Below are positions 26,344 through 34,385 of a stretch of DNA of 64,000 bases, one piece after another. The stretch lies in NCBI GenBank assembly GCA_004321925.1, contig SCQH01000082.1, positions 1 through 64,000 on the forward strand, given 5' to 3'. Below the pieces are notes generated by a model. It did not search any database. It saw only the letters and a program-made list of their open reading frames with translations, and had not been told where the DNA came from. The position numbers were made by a program, and so were the translations under genes. The stretch comes from Nitrospirota bacterium (GTDB lineage: Bacteria; Nitrospirota; Thermodesulfovibrionia; Thermodesulfovibrionales; UBA6898). Position 1 is the first letter of the stretch. Every line of letters starts with the position of its first letter.

Positions 26344-26685
26344 ATGCCTGACGAAAAGACGAAACTGGTCTATTCCACCGATACCCCGCTCCCCCGAAAG
26401 GAAAAGCCTGCCGGGAAGCCTGGTGGCCCTGCGCTGAGGCCTGCTGAGCAGCGGGTGATCGTCCGCCTCGACCGCAAGCAGAGGGGCGGTAAGTCGGTCA
26501 CGGTGATCGAGGGCCTCCAGCTCCCGGAACAAGAGCGGGAGGCGCTGCTGAAGAAACTGAAGGCAGGCCTCGGTACCGGCGGTACGATCAGGGCTTCCGT
26601 TTTCGAGATCCAGGGCGACCATTGTGGTGCTCTCATCTCCAGCCTGACAGAGATGGGCTACCGGCCGAAGCGCTCTGGCGGGTGA
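26344..26685 (+). CDS. yciH: SUI1/YciH-type translation initiation factor-like protein
   Basis: A 113-residue protein whose C-terminal 75 residues form an SUI1/eIF1 domain: VIVRLDRKQRGGKSVTVIEG, then KAGLGTGGTIRASVFEIQGD and a final LTEMGYRPKRSGG. The N-terminus is a charged flexible tail. Bacterial YciH proteins may affect start-site fidelity or stress translation. The ATG at 26344 follows AGAGGGGACC; an ATG at 26329 is in frame. It sits just upstream of the cold-shock gene, but the csp promoter lies between them. Confidence 0.88.
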   Translation: MPDEKTKLVYSTDTPLPRKEKPAGKPGGPALRPAEQRVIVRLDRKQRGGKSVTVIEGLQLPEQEREALLKKLKAGLGTGGTIRASVFEIQGDHCGALISSLTEMGYRPKRSGG

Positions 26686-26730
26686 GGAGAGGGGCCGCAA
26701 CGACTATTTTTAGCAGCCTGCAGATTTACC

Positions 26731-26759
26731 TTGACTTATTGTCCGGCAGCTGTTATTAT
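26731..26759 (+). promoter_or_regulatory. Sigma-70-type promoter of the cold-shock gene
   Basis: TTGACT (26731-26736) and TATTAT (26754-26759) are spaced by 17 bp, each one mismatch from consensus. Transcription would start near 26766, giving a leader of about 115 nt before the cold-shock ATG. Confidence 0.65.
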
Positions 26760-26794
26760 TCAAACAGGATTTTAGAAGTTTTTGCTGCTTACAC

Positions 26795-26830
26795 AACCAC
26801 AAAGACTTTTCGACTTTGTGGTTTTTTTTA
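26795..26830 (+). terminator. Terminator-like hairpin inside the cold-shock 5' leader
   Basis: aaccacaaag (26795-26804) pairs perfectly with ctttgtggtt (26814-26823) and runs into eight T. It lies between the predicted promoter and the start codon, so it would either end read-through from the SUI1 gene or act as an attenuator for the cold-shock gene. Confidence 0.7.
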
Positions 26831-26881
26831 TGTGTCGAGGCCTTCTGAGATTTGAGTTTATAGAAAAGGAGGTAAAACAAC

Positions 26882-27082
26882 ATGGCGAATGGAACAGTAA
26901 AGTGGTTCAACGACTCAAAGGGTTTTGGCTTTATCACAAGCGAAGACGGCGGGGATGTTTTTGTACACCACACTTCGATCCAGGGCAACGGCTTTAAGAG
27001 TCTTGCCGAGGGTGATTCAGTCAGCTTTGATACCGAAAAGGGACCGAAAGGCCCCAAGGCTATCAACGTAACAAAACTGTAA
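26882..27082 (+). CDS. csp: Cold-shock protein (CspA family)
   Basis: A 66-residue cold-shock domain protein of standard length. The RNA-binding motifs [20 protein letters not shown] (RNP1 and RNP2) and the C-terminal [13 protein letters not shown] are intact. It should bind single-stranded RNA or DNA and act as an RNA chaperone or antiterminator. A strong AAAGGAGG precedes the start. The leader holds a terminator-like hairpin and the gene has its own downstream terminator, so it is monocistronic. Confidence 0.96.
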   Translation: MANGTVKWFNDSKGFGFITSEDGGDVFVHHTSIQGNGFKSLAEGDSVSFDTEKGPKGPKAINVTKL

Positions 27083-27090
27083 TTGACCTG

Positions 27091-27128
27091 AAAAGCCCCT
27101 CTGCTTCGGCAGGGGGGCTTTTTTTTTG
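27091..27128 (+). terminator. Terminator of the cold-shock gene
   Basis: aaaagcccctctgc, a ttcg loop and gcaggggggctttt form a stable hairpin followed by a T-run, starting 8 bp after the stop codon. Confidence 0.9.
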
Positions 27129-27155
27129 TCTTTTTTAGTGACCGGGGGAGATCTC

Positions 27156-28292
27156 TCAGGTGGACGATGCTGTCTTGCGCAGCGTAAGCACTGCCGTGAC
27201 GATCAAGCCGGTTGCCGCTGCGATCTCCTCAGCGGTATTGTCCTTGCCGACGCTCAGGCGCACGGACGAGAGGGCCTCTTCATCAGAAAGGCCCATCTTT
27301 TTGAGCACTCCGGAGGGGCTGCATGCCCCGGAATGGCAGGCAGACCCGGCAGAGAAGGCCACCTGATCCTTCAGATGCTCGACCAGTTCCTGCGCCCTGA
27401 TGCCGGGGATCCTGAGGCTCAGTGTATTGGGGAGTCTCAAAGCCTTTTCCGCATTGACCGTTATATCAGGCAGTGCTGACCTCAGGCCGGCATAAAGGAG
27501 GTCTCTCAGGCCGCCCGTATGCGAGACCCTGAGCTTCATGTCCCGGACTGCTATCTCGCTGGCCTTCCCGATGCCGGCGATCCCTGCCACATTTTCGGTC
27601 CCCGGCCTCATGCCCTGTTCGTGGCCTGCACCGTAGAGGATCGGTCTGAGCTGGACGCCCTGGCGTACATACAGCGCGCCAATGCCTTTGGGGCCGTAAA
27701 ATTTATGAGAGACGATAGTGGCCAGGTCAGCAGAGCTGCCGACAGAAAAAGGGGCCTTGCCGATCGTCTGCGCCGCATCCGTATGAAATATTATCCCGCG
27801 CTCCCGGCAGATCTTCCCGATCTCCTCAACCGGCTGGATCGCTCCGGTCTCGTTGTTCGAATGCATGACCGAGACCAGGAAGGTATCTTTTCGCAGGGCC
27901 TTGACCAGGTCCCCGGTCAGGACCCGTCCATCAGCATCGACATGCGCCTCCGAGACCATGAACCCGAGCCCCTCGAGATATCTGCAGGCCTGTGAGACAG
28001 AAGGATGCTCAATGGCCGAGATAAGGATATGCCCCTTTTTCATGGCCAGGGCAGTGCCGATCAGGGCAAGGTTGTTCGACTCGGTCCCCCCTGAGGTGAA
28101 AAAGATCTCGGAGGGACTGCAGCCGATAAGCCCGGCGACGCGCAGCCGGTTCTGTTCGATCGCCTCTTTGACCCTTCTTCCCGGCAGGTGACTGCTTGAG
28201 GGGTTGCCCATATCCCTCCTGAGAGATGCAAAGACGGCATCAGAGACCTCGGGGTCAACCGGGGTCGTTGCATTATTATCGAGATAGATCAT
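27156..28292 (-). CDS. nifS: Cysteine desulfurase (NifS/IscS family)
   Basis: A 378-residue class V aminotransferase-fold enzyme. The N-terminus MIYLDNNATTPVDPEV is typical; the PLP lysine is in VSHKFYGPKG; the His that binds PLP is in HTDAAQTIGK; the catalytic loop is SAGSACHSGACS with the persulfide Cys. It takes sulfur from cysteine for Fe-S cluster or thio-cofactor synthesis. It is the last gene of the minus-strand core block, 12 bp after rapZ. No iscU or mnmA is adjacent, so its partner is unknown. Confidence 0.94.
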   Translation of the reverse strand: MIYLDNNATTPVDPEVSDAVFASLRRDMGNPSSSHLPGRRVKEAIEQNRLRVAGLIGCSPSEIFFTSGGTESNNLALIGTALAMKKGHILISAIEHPSVSQACRYLEGLGFMVSEAHVDADGRVLTGDLVKALRKDTFLVSVMHSNNETGAIQPVEEIGKICRERGIIFHTDAAQTIGKAPFSVGSSADLATIVSHKFYGPKGIGALYVRQGVQLRPILYGAGHEQGMRPGTENVAGIAGIGKASEIAVRDMKLRVSHTGGLRDLLYAGLRSALPDITVNAEKALRLPNTLSLRIPGIRAQELVEHLKDQVAFSAGSACHSGACSPSGVLKKMGLSDEEALSSVRLSVGKDNTAEEIAAATGLIVTAVLTLRKTASST

Positions 28293-28304
28293 CAGGCAGG
28301 GTCC

Positions 28305-29201
28305 TCAGGAGATGTCCCGGTGGACGACATTCAGTTCCAGGCCGGACCTCCGCAGGAGCGCCGCGGTCTTTTCGACGATCGCCGGGGAGCGGTGCTTGCC
28401 CCCGGTGCAGCCGAAGCCGACGGTGAGGTAGGATTTGCCCTCCCGTATATACAGGGGGATCAGAAAGTCCAGGAGGCCGGTGATCTTCTTCATGAATTCC
28501 TTTGTCTCGCGGTGTGTGAAGACAAAGTCTGAAACGCGTTTGTCCCTGCCGTTGAGGTCCCTGAGCCCGGGGATGAAAAAGGGATTCGGCAGGAAGCGCA
28601 CGTCAAAGACCAGGTCTGCATTCTGAGGGGCGCCGTACTTGAACCCGAAGGACATGAGCGTCAGCGAGATGTCGGTCATTGCCTTGCGTGACTGATAGAA
28701 GGAGGAGATCAGCCGCCGCAGTTCGTGGGGGGATAGGGATGTCGTGTCAATGATCCGGTCAGCGAGTCTGCGCAACAGGGCAAGGCTCTTTTGCTCGGCC
28801 GAGATGGCCGTTTCGATGCTGCCGCCCAGCGGGTGGGGCCTGCGGCTCTCCCTGAAACGCCTGACCAGGACGTCCGGCTCAGCCTCCAGAAAGATTATCT
28901 CTATCGGGTAGCGGTTCCTGAGCCGTGTGATGATCCGGTCGATGCCGGGCAGGGAAGCCCTGTCGCGGATGTCGATGCCGATCGCAATATCCCGTCCGGC
29001 GAGGTTCTTCGAGGTGCGTGTCAGGAGCGCCCCGATAAGCGGCACCGGCAGGTTGTCGACACAGAAGAAGTTCAGGTCCTCCACTGCCCGCAGGGCGACC
29101 GTCTTGCCCGACCCCGAAAGGCCGGTGATAAAGATGACGCGGGGAGGTCGTCCTGCCTCCCCGCTCCCTTTAGCCCGTGCAGCCGGAAGCTTCTTCTTCA
29201 C
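28305..29201 (-). CDS. rapZ: RNase adapter protein / nucleotide-binding protein RapZ
   Basis: A 298-residue P-loop protein with Walker A TGLSGSGKT, the conserved FFCVDNLPVPLI, and the C-terminal GFGCTGGKHRSPAIVEKTA of the RapZ/YvcJ family. The length is slightly above the usual 280-290 because of a basic N-terminal tail (KKKLPAARAKGSGEAGRP). In enteric bacteria RapZ controls glucosamine-6-phosphate synthase through small RNAs; other bacteria keep the protein without those RNAs. Its place after hpf and rpoN is the classic conserved gene order. Confidence 0.94.
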   Translation of the reverse strand: MKKKLPAARAKGSGEAGRPPRVIFITGLSGSGKTVALRAVEDLNFFCVDNLPVPLIGALLTRTSKNLAGRDIAIGIDIRDRASLPGIDRIITRLRNRYPIEIIFLEAEPDVLVRRFRESRRPHPLGGSIETAISAEQKSLALLRRLADRIIDTTSLSPHELRRLISSFYQSRKAMTDISLTLMSFGFKYGAPQNADLVFDVRFLPNPFFIPGLRDLNGRDKRVSDFVFTHRETKEFMKKITGLLDFLIPLYIREGKSYLTVGFGCTGGKHRSPAIVEKTAALLRRSGLELNVVHRDIS

Positions 29202-29222
29202 GAGTGGCTCTGGCCGGGGGTA

Positions 29223-29756
29223 TTACTTCACCGGTTCGATGAGCCCGAAATTCGCGTCCGTCCTCAGATAAATGACGTTGATGTCCCCGCTTTTGTCGTT
29301 GATGAAGACATAGAAGCTCTTGTCAAGAAGCTCCATCTGCATCGAGGCCTCATCGGGGCTCATCGGCTTGAGCTCAAAACGCTTGTTCTTGATGATCCTG
29401 CCGGTCTCTTTTTCGGGTGCGGTCTTTTCGGCTGCCTCTGCAACTGCCTTGGCCCCGCCGACCTTCCGGTGAGAGGAATGTTTTTCTTTATATTTCTTGA
29501 CCTGACGGTCGAGCTTTTCGGTCACCTCGTCTATGGCCGAATAGATCTCGTCCGTGACGCTTTCTGCCTGGATCAGGACGCCGTTGACCTTGATGAGCAC
29601 CTCGGCCTTATGCCGGTATTTCTTTTCGATGCTGAGCGTGACGACCGCCTCGGTAATATCATGCAGGTAGCGGTCGAATTTGCTGATCTTTTCCTCTGCA
29701 TAACTTCTTAATGCCGGTGTTACCTCAAGATGTCTTCCGTTGACTATGATGTTCAT
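29223..29756 (-). CDS. hpf: Ribosome hibernation-promoting factor, long form
   Basis: A 177-residue protein with the N-terminal HPF/YfiA fold (MNIIVNGRHLEVTPALRSYA, then VLIKVNGVLIQAESVTDEIY) and a C-terminal dimerisation domain (IKNKRFELKPMSPDEA, then FYVFINDKSGDINVIY), i.e. the long form that makes 100S ribosome dimers. It lies 48 bp after rpoN, preserving the usual rpoN-hpf order. A GGAGGAAG precedes the start. Expression is probably linked to starvation. Confidence 0.95.
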   Translation of the reverse strand: MNIIVNGRHLEVTPALRSYAEEKISKFDRYLHDITEAVVTLSIEKKYRHKAEVLIKVNGVLIQAESVTDEIYSAIDEVTEKLDRQVKKYKEKHSSHRKVGGAKAVAEAAEKTAPEKETGRIIKNKRFELKPMSPDEASMQMELLDKSFYVFINDKSGDINVIYLRTDANFGLIEPVK

Positions 29757-29804
29757 TGCTTCCTCCTTGGTAGTGTCTCTGTAATATGCTGCCTGGTGTA
29801 ATCG

Positions 29805-31244
29805 TTATCGTTTCCGCTGGCTCTGGGACGGTATCTTGAGCTCCTCGCGGTATTTTGCTATGGTCCTGCGCGCGATCGGTATGTTCTGGTCCTTCAGCAG
29901 GTCGACGATGCGCATGTCGCTGAGCGGTTTGGCGGCATCCTCCTCGGATATGATCTTCTTGACCATGTCCTTGACCGAGGTGGAGGATACCTCGCCGTTG
30001 TCGCCCTGTATGGCATTGCTGAAAAAGAACCTGAAGCTGAATATGCCGCTCGGGCAGGAAAGATATTTGTTGGAGGTTACCCTGCTGATGGTGCTCTCAT
30101 GCAGGTTGAGCTCAGAGGCGATGTCCTTCAGGTTCAGCGGGTGCAGGGAGTTGACCCCGTGGTCAAAAAAGTCCCTCTGGCGGGTAAGGATGGACTCCGA
30201 GACCCGGTAGATGGTCTTGTTCCTCTGGTCAAGGCTTTTCATGAGCCAGACCGCGGACCGCAGCTTGTCTTCGAGGTACTGACGGTCCTCCTTGGGGATG
30301 CTGCTTTTGAAGTTCAGCAGCTTCTGGTAGTAACTGTTGATCCTCAGTCTGGGCAGTCCCTCGTCGTTGAGGACGATCTGGTAGCCGCTGTCGGTCTTGA
30401 TGATGAAGACATCCGGCGTTATATAGTTCGTCGACGGGGGGGAAAAATTTCCACCCGGCTTCGGGTCAAGGCCTTCGATGATCCTGACCGCTGCCATGAC
30501 CTCCTCAAGCGGGACCGCATAGGTCTTGGCCAGCTGGCTGTATTTTCGCTTGCCGATGAGGTCGAGGTTGTTTAAGACGAGCAGGTCGACGAGTGTGCCT
30601 TCGAGGCTCAGGGCCTTCAGCTGAAGGTGGAGGCATTCCTTGATGTCCCGCGCCGCTATCCCGGGCGGATCGAAGCTCTGGACGAGCCTCACCGCCCTTT
30701 CGACCGTTCCGGGCTCCGACTGCGTGCTTTCGATCAGCTCCTCATTGGAGACCATGAGGTAGCCGCTTTCGTCGATATTGCCGATGATCGCCTCGGCTAC
30801 GCCCCTGACCGCCTCGGATTCGCGCGACAGCCTGAGCTGCCAGATCAGGTGGTCAAACAGGTCGGCAGCCGTGCTCAGGAAATATTCGAAGGACGGCTGG
30901 GTGACATTCCCCGGGGTGAAATACCCGAGGTCCCTGCCGTCATAGCTCCGCTCCTCGAAGTAGTCGTCGTTCGTCGTGCCCATTAACCGTTCAAGCGGGA
31001 CCTCCGCCTCGTCGCGCTCTTCGCCGATCTCTGCCGCTTCCCGCTCTTCAGGGGTGAAATCATCCGCCTCGGACGAGGAGATGTCCATGGCCTCTTCGAG
31101 GAATGGGTTCTCGACCAGTTCCTGGGTCAGGGCCTGCTGCAGCTCAAGCTGGGGCATCTGCAGGAGCTTGATCGCCATCTGCAGCTGCGGGGTGAGGACC
31201 AGCTTCTGGGAAAGCCTGAGCTCGAGGCGGCTCTCAAGTGCCAT
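29805..31244 (-). CDS. rpoN: RNA polymerase sigma-54 factor
   Basis: A 479-residue sigma-54. The Gln/Leu-rich activator-interaction region is at the start (LRLSQKLVLTPQLQMAIKLL), followed by an acidic stretch (about 52-85), the core-binding region, the helix-turn-helix (LNLHESTISRVTSNKYL) and the RpoN box ARRTIAKYRE about 20 residues from the end. It directs transcription from -24/-12 promoters with enhancer-binding ATPases. It overlaps the lptB stop by 1 bp. No enhancer-binding protein is encoded in this window. Confidence 0.96.
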   Translation of the reverse strand: MALESRLELRLSQKLVLTPQLQMAIKLLQMPQLELQQALTQELVENPFLEEAMDISSSEADDFTPEEREAAEIGEERDEAEVPLERLMGTTNDDYFEERSYDGRDLGYFTPGNVTQPSFEYFLSTAADLFDHLIWQLRLSRESEAVRGVAEAIIGNIDESGYLMVSNEELIESTQSEPGTVERAVRLVQSFDPPGIAARDIKECLHLQLKALSLEGTLVDLLVLNNLDLIGKRKYSQLAKTYAVPLEEVMAAVRIIEGLDPKPGGNFSPPSTNYITPDVFIIKTDSGYQIVLNDEGLPRLRINSYYQKLLNFKSSIPKEDRQYLEDKLRSAVWLMKSLDQRNKTIYRVSESILTRQRDFFDHGVNSLHPLNLKDIASELNLHESTISRVTSNKYLSCPSGIFSFRFFFSNAIQGDNGEVSSTSVKDMVKKIISEEDAAKPLSDMRIVDLLKDQNIPIARRTIAKYREELKIPSQSQRKR

Positions 31245-31966
31245 CAGAGTCTGAACTCCTCTCCAAGATAGACCTCTTTCACCTTCTGTGTGGCTATCAG
31301 CTTCTCCGGGGTCCCTTCTTCGAGTATCTCCCCGTTGTTTATGATATAGGCCCTGTCGGTGATCGAGAGGGTGTCCCTCACATTATGGTCGGTTATGATG
31401 ATCCCGAGACCCCTGGATTTCAGGTAGGTGAGCATCTTCTTCAGCTCGATGATCGCCAGGGGGTCGATCCCGGCAAAGGGCTCGTCAAAGAGCATAAAGG
31501 TCGGCTTGATGGCGAGGGCCCGTGCGATCTCGGTCCTCCTGCGCTCGCCCCCGGAGAGGCGAAAGCTGTCCCTCTTTGAGAATTCCTGGAGGTTGAACTC
31601 CTGGAGGAGCCGGCTGACCTCTGACTCTATCTCGTCCCGGGAGAGTCCCTTGATCTCGAGCACTGCCCTGAGGTTGTCTTCGACCGAAAGCTTTCTGAAT
31701 ATCGAGGATTCCTGCGGCAGGTAGCTGATGCCGAGGCTGGCCCTTTTGTACATCGGGAGCTGGCTGATGTCCTGGTCGTCGAGGTAGATCCTGCCCGAAT
31801 CGGGCTTGACCAGGCCGAGGATGCTGTAAAAGGTGGTGGTCTTTCCGGCGCCGTTGGGGCCGAGCAGGCCGACGATCTCGCCCTTGGTCACATACAGGTC
31901 GATGTTCCTGATGACCACCTTCTTGCTGTAGCTCTTGGAAAGCCCCTCGACCTTCAGGAGGTCCAT
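31244..31966 (-). CDS. lptB: LPS export ABC transporter ATP-binding protein
   Basis: A 240-residue ABC ATPase with Walker A GPNGAGKTT, signature RLSGGERRRTEIARAL, Walker B MLFDEPFAGIDP and the LptB-typical GIGIIITDHNVRDTL region (as GLGIIITDHNVRDTL). It powers lipopolysaccharide extraction with LptFG and bridges through LptC and LptA, encoded immediately upstream. It overlaps lptA and rpoN by single bases, so translation is tightly coupled. lptF/lptG are not in the window. Confidence 0.96.
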   Translation of the reverse strand: MDLLKVEGLSKSYSKKVVIRNIDLYVTKGEIVGLLGPNGAGKTTTFYSILGLVKPDSGRIYLDDQDISQLPMYKRASLGISYLPQESSIFRKLSVEDNLRAVLEIKGLSRDEIESEVSRLLQEFNLQEFSKRDSFRLSGGERRRTEIARALAIKPTFMLFDEPFAGIDPLAIIELKKMLTYLKSRGLGIIITDHNVRDTLSITDRAYIINNGEILEEGTPEKLIATQKVKEVYLGEEFRL

Positions 31967-32436
31967 TATTTGTCCTTCCTGTTCTTGAGAAAGACCCTGC
32001 TGTTTTCGATGCTCGAGCGGTCTTCCTTGATGAAATAGGTCATCAAACTTCCGGTGACGACATTCTCTCCGTCAATGGCCTTCGGCTCACCGGTAAAGAC
32101 GACCTTCTCGCCGTCGGCATAATAGGTCGCGTTCTGGGAAGTGATGGCCCTTGTCTCCTTGAACATCCGGACATTGCCGCTGGCCTCGATCTTCGTCACA
32201 TCCCCGCTGCCTTCCTTGTAGAAGATCAGCATCTTGTCCGCGGCCATGGTCATGTCTGAGGTCTTTGCGACCACATTCTTCTCAAAAAGGGCCGTATGCT
32301 CCTTGTTGTCGACCGAAAGCATCCCCGAGGTGACCGTGATCGGCCCCTTCATCTTCGGTTTCTCATCCGCGGCCCGGCAAAGGCCAGGGGAGAGAAGCAT
32401 AAAAAGGAGGCTAGTTATGAAAAGTCGCCGTGACAT
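31966..32436 (-). CDS. lptA: LPS transport periplasmic protein
   Basis: A 156-residue exported protein with signal peptide MSRRLFITSLLFMLLSPGLC (cleavage near CRAAD) and an OstA/LptA beta-jellyroll: ITVTSGMLSVDNKEHTALFE, ITSQNATYYADGEKVVFTG and GENVVTGSLMTYFI. It forms the periplasmic bridge carrying LPS to the outer membrane. The start overlaps the end of lptC by 26 bp. The presence of lptC-A-B indicates a true LPS-containing outer membrane. Confidence 0.92.
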   Translation of the reverse strand: MSRRLFITSLLFMLLSPGLCRAADEKPKMKGPITVTSGMLSVDNKEHTALFEKNVVAKTSDMTMAADKMLIFYKEGSGDVTKIEASGNVRMFKETRAITSQNATYYADGEKVVFTGEPKAIDGENVVTGSLMTYFIKEDRSSIENSRVFLKNRKDK

Positions 32437-32935
32437 CGTTCAATATCCTTACTTTCTGCTGGTTGTTATCAGCCTGAAGCCCGGTGCCGGTGAGCAGGAA
32501 CTTTTTCCCCTCGATCCGGACCTTGCTGTCTGTCGTTAATATCCCTGTTGTGTTCTCGAACTGCATATTCTCCGAGGTAATGGTATAATCCCGGTCCCGG
32601 GCAGTTATCGGGCCGCTGATGGTAAGTTTTTTTGAGGTCATGTCATAGGCCCCTTTGTCCGCATTTATTATGATGCCTCTGTCCTGGACCTTCACTTCAA
32701 TGTCCGACAATTCGGCCCTATCGCCGCTGCCCTGTATATCCGCCCGTTTCGCGGTCAGGATCCAGTCCTTTTTGCCGCCTTTCTTATGAACTATGGTCAC
32801 GCCTTCAAGAAAAGACTCGCTCTGCTGAATTTTCGGCACCTTTGCCTTTTCGTCTTTAACTATAAGAAAATACAGGGAGAAAAGCACTATCGTGAGAAAC
32901 AGAAGCCAGCCTTTCTTCATAAAAAATTCTATCAT
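32411..32935 (-). CDS. lptC: LPS export system protein LptC
   Basis: A protein of about 174 residues with one N-terminal membrane anchor (GWLLFLTIVLFSLYFLIV) and an LptC jellyroll (FLEGVTIVHKKGGKKDWILT, then LSDIEVKVQDRGIIINADKG). LptC receives LPS from LptBFG and hands it to LptA. The start is uncertain: ATG at 32935 (MIEFFMKKG), ATG at 32920 (MKKGWLL) and TTG at 32959 are all in frame and none has a clear ribosome-binding site. It lies just after aroE. Confidence 0.9.
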   Translation of the reverse strand: MIEFFMKKGWLLFLTIVLFSLYFLIVKDEKAKVPKIQQSESFLEGVTIVHKKGGKKDWILTAKRADIQGSGDRAELSDIEVKVQDRGIIINADKGAYDMTSKKLTISGPITARDRDYTITSENMQFENTTGILTTDSKVRIEGKKFLLTGTGLQADNNQQKVRILNDVTATFHN

Positions 32936-32972
32936 ATGCCGGCTATTTAGTAAAGGCAAATAGTATGCCAGA

Positions 32973-33800
32973 TCAATTTCCCATGCCCCTGAGGAGCCCG
33001 TTTTTCATGACCGCCACAGGCGCTTCGACGGAAGTCCAGAGCTCAAAGGCAAGCACTCCCTGGTAGAGGAGCATCCCGAGGCCGTCGAGGGTACGGCAGC
33101 CCCGTTTCTCCGCTGCCTCAAGCAGCCTTGTTCTTTTGTAGATGAGGTCGCAGACCACCTGCTGGGGCCGCAGCATGCCGGCATCAAAAGGGAGCGGATC
33201 ATCCTGCTTCAGCCCCAGGGAGGTTGCATTGATGATGATGTCATACTGGCCCAGATCCCCCGGGGTGTCCGTTGCCGCGACATGCGGCCTGATGGCCGAG
33301 AGGTCAGAGGCCAGGGACTCTGCTTTTGCCCTGCTTCGGTTATAGATGGTCAGACTGCCTGCCTTTTCACCGAGGTAATAGCATATGGCGCGCGCTGCTC
33401 CGCCGGCGCCGGTGACCAGCACTTTTTTCCCGGGCAGGTCGATCCTGTTCTCGGCCAGCGAACGCATGAAGCCCCTGCCGTCCGTGTTATGGCCGAAGAG
33501 CCTTCCCCCGGAATTTACTATCGTATTGACCGCGCCGATGAAGCGGGCCTCCTCGCTGACCTGGTCGAGAAAGGGGATGACCGTCTCCTTATGAGGCACG
33601 GTTATGCTGACCCCGGCCATCGAGAGGGCTCTGATGCCGTCGACCGCCTTCCCGAGATGCTCAGGACGGACAAGGAAGGGGAGGTAACAGTAGTCGAGCC
33701 CCAGGTGTTCGAAGGCGGCGTTATGCATTGCCGGGGACAGGGTATGTTCGACCGGGTATCCGAAGATGCCGGTTATCTTTGTTCTGCCGGTAATGGTCAT
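32973..33800 (-). CDS. aroE: Shikimate dehydrogenase (NADP+)
   Basis: A 275-residue AroE of normal length. The substrate-binding region has GYPVEHTLSPAMHNAAFEHL, the catalytic Lys is in ITVPHKETV, the Asp in GHNTDGRGF, and the NADP-binding Rossmann loop is VTGAGGAARAICYYL with the basic NRSRAKA. It reduces 3-dehydroshikimate in aromatic amino-acid synthesis. Its position ahead of lptC suggests one transcript from aroE to nifS. Confidence 0.96.
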   Translation of the reverse strand: MTITGRTKITGIFGYPVEHTLSPAMHNAAFEHLGLDYCYLPFLVRPEHLGKAVDGIRALSMAGVSITVPHKETVIPFLDQVSEEARFIGAVNTIVNSGGRLFGHNTDGRGFMRSLAENRIDLPGKKVLVTGAGGAARAICYYLGEKAGSLTIYNRSRAKAESLASDLSAIRPHVAATDTPGDLGQYDIIINATSLGLKQDDPLPFDAGMLRPQQVVCDLIYKRTRLLEAAEKRGCRTLDGLGMLLYQGVLAFELWTSVEAPVAVMKNGLLRGMGN

Positions 33801-33879
33801 GGTTGCATGTCTAAGAACAGGACCTGAGGGTGCGGTCGATATCGGTGGACATGGACCGCACCCTCAGGCTCAGCCTGTC

Positions 33880-34314
33880 TTAGAGTTCTTTTGCCTCTGC
33901 AAGGGCAAGCTCGATCCTCGCGACCAGCAGTTTGCGGTAATATTTATTGATCTTGACCAGGTTCTTACTGACGACCGCCTTATGCAGATCGCCCTCGATC
34001 TCGGCGATATCGAGCCGCATGTAATAATCGAGTGTCTCGTGCATATGGGCCAGCACGATCATGCCGGTGAGGACCGGGTGGTTGTTCGTGATATTTGCAT
34101 CCCTGAAGCGGGTCCCGTGTTCGAGTTCGACCTCAAGCCCGGCCCGGAACTGTTCAGGATCGATCTTCAGTCCGCCGGTGTCGATCTGTTTGAGGATGAC
34201 CTTTGCCTCTTTCAGGCTGACCTTCGGGTCCTTCAGCTTCGTCCAGTCGCTCAGCTTCAGTTCTTTGCATACCCGTTTAACTTCTTCCCTGGTCACATAT
34301 TCAGGTAATTTCAT
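33880..34314 (-). CDS. Conserved hypothetical protein (DUF5661-like)
   Basis: A 144-residue cytoplasmic, helical protein starting MKLPEYVTREEVKRVCKELK. The central stretch RAGLEVELEHGTRFRDANIT, then HPVLTGMIVLAHMHETLDYY, resembles the DUF5661 family as I recall it; the conserved His, Glu and Asp residues hint at metal binding. GGAGG lies six bases upstream of the ATG at 34314; the upstream extension to 34362 is not supported. It lies between cdaZ and aroE with an 80-bp gap to aroE. Function unknown. Confidence 0.75.
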   Translation of the reverse strand: MKLPEYVTREEVKRVCKELKLSDWTKLKDPKVSLKEAKVILKQIDTGGLKIDPEQFRAGLEVELEHGTRFRDANITNNHPVLTGMIVLAHMHETLDYYMRLDIAEIEGDLHKAVVSKNLVKINKYYRKLLVARIELALAEAKEL

Positions 34315-34385
34315 CGTTCCTCCGTTTGGTGCGGCATCTGCATGACAGCGGCAGCCTGCCATGACCTGTAGTATAGCTGATTCTC

